The position numbers and the translations under genes were made by a program. A DNA stretch of 64,000 nucleotides from Castor canadensis (Eukaryota > Chordata > Mammalia > Rodentia > Castoridae), in NCBI RefSeq assembly GCF_047511655.1, contig NC_133397.1, forward strand, positions 48,498,001 to 48,562,000, in the 5' to 3' direction. The notes under the pieces are model-generated. The model was not told where the DNA came from. It searched no databases and saw only the letters and a program-made list of their open reading frames with translations. Shown piece by piece: positions 59,300 to 64,000 of this stretch; position 1 is the first letter of the stretch, and each line of letters starts with the position of its first letter.

Positions 59300-59660
59300 A
59301 GCATCTGGCAGGATCCATCCTTTGTTTAAAGGGATGCTTAGGCATCTGTCACCATGGACCAAAATTTAGTAAACAGCCCAACCTTAAAATCTTTGGCCCC
59401 AGTTGGTAAAACTGGATAAGAGCAAAAATGATGAAATATCACAGATATCCAGAACAAGGGGAAGAGATCGTGCTAGAGTAAATGTGAGCCAAACCCCAAT
59501 CTACTTTTTCACCACAAATACCCCTGATGTTAGAGCACTCCCGGCACCTGCTATCAGATGTGACTGCACCCATGTATGGGCTGTGTACTGTCCTTTCCTC
59601 ACTTTACTAATAAACTTTCTTGATTTCTACCCGGATGAGCCGTAAAATTCTTTGTGACAA
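59300..59660 (+). mobile_element. LTR-like sequence
   Basis: 'gtgtactgtcctttcctcactttactaataaactttcttg' in pieces, with the poly-A signal AATAAA near 59609 and 'gtaaaattctttgtgacaac' after it, has the look of the R-U5 part of a retroviral LTR. No ends or target duplication could be set, and the family is unknown. Confidence 0.35.
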
Positions 59661-60385
59661 CATCATGAACTCAGAGCCCAAGGCCTAGGTAGAAGCTTCC
59701 TCCAATTTGGAGACCTCCCTGGAGCCTCACTGGTTCTGGTGGCATGCCCTATGGAGTTATTGCCTAGAGCACTGTGTGGTACATTTTTAAAGAGAAAGAA
59801 TCCTGTGTTGGGAGTAGAGATAAAGCAATGGGACTGTGCATTAGACCCAAGCTTTGAAAGATTAGCTTAGCTTCTGAGGAATTAGTTCAGAGGAAAATAT
59901 ATTTTTGCTCTGAAAACCTCCTTGGTAGATTGCTACCTATGTTTACCTTCACTTACTAATGCCAAATGGCTCTGTCCTCAAGCGTCCTTACAAGCCCACA
60001 GTTTAGGATGAGTGAACAGTTTTTGATGGGAAGACATGGCTTTCTATATGGTTTTTGTCTTATCATGGGCAATAGGAGTATTTTGTCTTGAGTTAAAAGC
60101 TTTTCTTCCTGTTCATTGATCATCAGAGTCTTGGCTTATAATTTAAAGCTCAGAAAAATAACTTCTGAAATACAGAGAACTGCTTATAAGGGATTGCTTA
60201 GCCAGTAGATCTTATGTGATTAAAGATAACTCAGTAAAAGATGCATTTTTGAAATACTAAAAAGATATAACTTGCAATTAAAAGCTACTGCCTTTCTTTA
60301 GCATGAATATCTATCAGAATGGTTTTAAGGCAAAATAGAGTTATAATCTAGATTTCAGAATAAATTTATTTATTGAAAAGCATAA

Positions 60386-60700
60386 TTGTGTGGTCTGTGT
60401 GTAGAGATTCATGCCTGTAATCTCAGCTACTCAGGAGGCAGAGATTAGGAGGATGGCATTTGAGGGGTGTGTGAGGGGGGTTAGACCCCCATTTCAACAT
60501 ACAAGCTGGGTGTGGCAGTGGCTCCTGTTATCCTAGCTTCATGGGAAGCATAAATAGGATTGCAGTCCAGGCTGGCCCCAGGGGAAAAAAAGTACAAGAC
60601 CCTATATGAAAAATAACTAAAGCAAAAAGGGCTGGGGATGTGGCTCAAGTCATAGAGTGAGAATCAGAGATCCTGAAGTTCCTTCACTCAAGCATCTTAA
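60386..60700 (+). repeat. Composite SINE: two B1-like units plus ID-like
   Basis: Sense: 'tcatgcctgtaatctcagctactcagg' (B1-like), 'agctgggtgtggcagtggctcctg' with 'gcataaataggattgcagtcc' (B1-like), then 'gggctggggatgtggctcaag' (start of the ID-like unit). The last part is degenerate and merges with the next SINE. Confidence 0.75.
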
Positions 60701-60705
60701 TATAA

Positions 60706-60890
60706 AGCCAGGTGCTGGTGGCCCATTACTATAATCCTAGCTACTCAGGAGGCAGTGATCAGGAGGATGATGGCCAAAGCCAGCCCAGGCAAACAGTTCA
60801 CAAGACCCTAACTCATCACAGAAAAGGGCTGGTGGAGTGGGTCAAGGTGTAGGCCCTGAGCTCAAACCCCAACACCAGAAAAAAAAAAGA
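60706..60890 (+). repeat. Composite SINE: B1-like plus ID-like
   Basis: 'aagccaggtgctggtggcc', 'ctactcaggaggcagtgatcaggagg', 'acaagaccctaactc', 'gggctggtggagtgggtcaagg' and 'gtaggccctgagctcaaacccc' plus an A-run. The ID-like part has a deletion of its middle, giving a short dimer. This form is likely a separate subfamily from the trimers. Confidence 0.85.
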
Positions 60891-61037
60891 ATCTTAATAG
60901 ATTTAATTGGGCTTTGATTATTATAAAAGATGAATACCAGGAAATCAATAATGCAAGCTTATTTGCCTTATTTAATAGAATGCAATTTATGTGAGGAACT
61001 TTATTCATAATGAACTTGCTTTAAGAAGGAAGCAAAA

Positions 61038-61135
61038 GGACTAGAGGTGTTGCTTAAGCAGTAGGACTTCTGCTTTGCAAGCATGAAGCCCTGAGTTCAA
61101 ACCCTAAACATACCTGAAATAAATAAATAAATAAG
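61038..61135 (+). repeat. ID-like SINE
   Basis: 'ggactagaggtgttgcttaag', 'gcaagcatgaagccctgagttcaaaccc' and a tail that became (AAAT)n at 61117-61132. Confidence 0.75.
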
Positions 61136-61139
61136 AGGG

Positions 61140-62415
61140 AAGCAGGAGGTCTGTCTTTGAAATGTTCTTTTTCTTTTAACTAAATATAATGATTGAGTTT
61201 GTTTAGACTGATGCTTATTAATTCTGGTCTATTTAAAGTTCTAAGTATATCTGAAAAATAGAAAAATTGGTGAACTCAAGTACGGTATATTGATACATTA
61301 TAAGAACTTTTGTAAATGCCACAATGTACCCCCAGCACAACAATAAAAAATTAACAAAAGAAGTGTAGAAAACGATTGTATAAAAAATTAAAATCTCTTC
61401 TATAGATAATAATTTTATTAGAAAACTGTGAAATGATGTCTTCACATTAAAATAAGATCATTCAATTACCAAATAAATCATCATAGTATTTGGGGTTTTT
61501 AATACTGATGTATTCATTGTTAGAATTATGGTCATTAAATGTAAACTGCAAATGTATGATTTTAAAATGGCTATCAGTTGCTCACTAACCTGAGTTTAAA
61601 AAGTGTTTTAAAAAATGGGAAGACTATGAAGAAAGAAATCAGATTTTCAAAATGGCTGATTTTAGCTGTTACAGAATCTTGGATGAATCAGTGAAAAGTT
61701 CCATAATGCAAAATTTAAGAAAAGGGAAACCTGTTCATCTCTGCTCAAAGAATACAGTTGAACGTGCTTAGGATTCAAGCTGTCTATCGAAAGGCAGATG
61801 CATTTTCACTCACCTACAGATAGAGTAATGTCTTCTGCTAGAACAATTCGAGTGAGTTGTTTTGCAAGGCCTCTTACAAGGATGTTGTTTCAGTTTGGCT
61901 GGTTTGGTAGGAGGACATCTCTACAAATGGTTCTCACACTGACAGCCAGACCCAGGGTGACTGGGGGAGCTCTCTAAGTTTATAGGTGGAGGCATTGTCA
62001 GAGGAGAGAGAATTTCTCTTCTTATAAAGAGGACATTAACTGTAAATTTCTAATCCCTCAAAGTCCCTCTTGCCCTTTTAAAGTCAGCAGTAGGATATTG
62101 ATGCTGAAGAAAGGCCTGTCCCTTCAGAGAAGGACCAGGTCTTTGGAATTGTGAATTGTCCCTTTCTAATAATAGGAAGCCCAACTCTGGGCAAGTGCCA
62201 GCAAAGAGAAATCCCTACACAGAACACCTAGACAACCTACAAATGAGCTTTTAAACTCTATTTTGGAGGAGCACTGAAAAGGAATAATCCATTCATTGTA
62301 GAAAAAAATTGCCTAAAGATAAACCCTCCTGTCATCTGATCAAACCAAATATAGTTTTTTAGGTAAAAGTAAAAACCATGACATTGAACCCATAAACTTG
62401 TATTTTTTAAAAGCC
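61140..62415. other. Non-coding sequence, nothing recognised
   Basis: Single-copy AT-rich sequence. A fragment at 61925-61975 ('gttctcacactgacagccag') may be a hAT scrap. Confidence 0.35.
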
Positions 62416-62417
62416 TT

Positions 62418-62497
62418 TCTTTTTGTTGTTGGGACTAGGACATTGTGCTCACAAAGCAGGTGCTCTACCATGTGAGCCACACCTCCATTCCCAAACT
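62418..62497 (-). repeat. ID-like SINE
   Basis: Antisense and diverged: 'gttgggactaggacattgtgctcacaaagcaggtgctctaccatgtgagccacacctcc' in pieces. The B-box side is weak. Confidence 0.65.
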
Positions 62498-62499
62498 TG

Positions 62500-64000
<1,501 letters not shown>

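Overview
This is about 64 kb of mammalian nuclear DNA. It is AT-rich and dominated by interspersed repeats, and I see no convincing protein-coding exon of a cellular gene. The repeat mix points to a non-murid rodent. There are young LINE-1 copies of one family, and tRNA/ID-like SINEs that occur alone or joined to one or two B1-like (7SL-derived) units. From memory this resembles Castorimorpha (beaver or kangaroo-rat relatives), but I cannot prove the species. Old mammalian repeats (MIR, L2, MER5A-type hAT elements, MaLR/ERVL fragments) form the background.

The functional core is the conserved vertebrate microRNA cluster mir-217 / mir-216a / mir-216b. All three are encoded on the minus strand, at 23976-24085, 29727-29837 and 40657-40738. 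Transcription runs from high to low coordinates, so the order in the transcript is 216b, 216a, 217, as in the human 2p16.1 locus. They are probably processed from one long non-coding host transcript (MIR217HG in human), whose exons and ends I cannot define. Outside this locus the cluster is known for high expression in pancreatic acinar cells.

Layout. 1-2295: unremarkable sequence with MIR relics. 2296-9483: a full-length but inactivated LINE-1 on the minus strand, with tandem 5'UTR monomers, a YY1 site and a target-site duplication. 9.5-13.4 kb: old repeats, a purine microsatellite and a MaLR solo LTR. 13441-16070: a 5'-truncated L1 on the plus strand with a perfect duplication. 16.7-22.9 kb: old L1, a composite SINE, an LTR-like piece and an ERV-L pol fossil. 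23.9-40.8 kb: the microRNA cluster, interrupted by SINEs, MIRs and one young L1 tail. 42.8-47.8 kb: an old L1 broken by an LTR-like block and a newer L1 tail, then SINEs. 48.7-49.4 kb: a more GC-rich patch with an RFX/NF-Y-type site pair. 50-64 kb: mostly single-copy sequence with scattered relics.

Most interesting observations. (1) A decayed extra copy of the mir-216a hairpin at about 31275-31324, 1.4 kb upstream of mir-216a in transcription direction. It matches 25 of 27 bases across the loop and 3p arm. (2) A near-palindromic X-box beside a CCAAT/Y-box at 49295-49332, a candidate promoter or enhancer for the host transcript. (3) The same in-frame TAG in ORF2 of two independent L1 copies.
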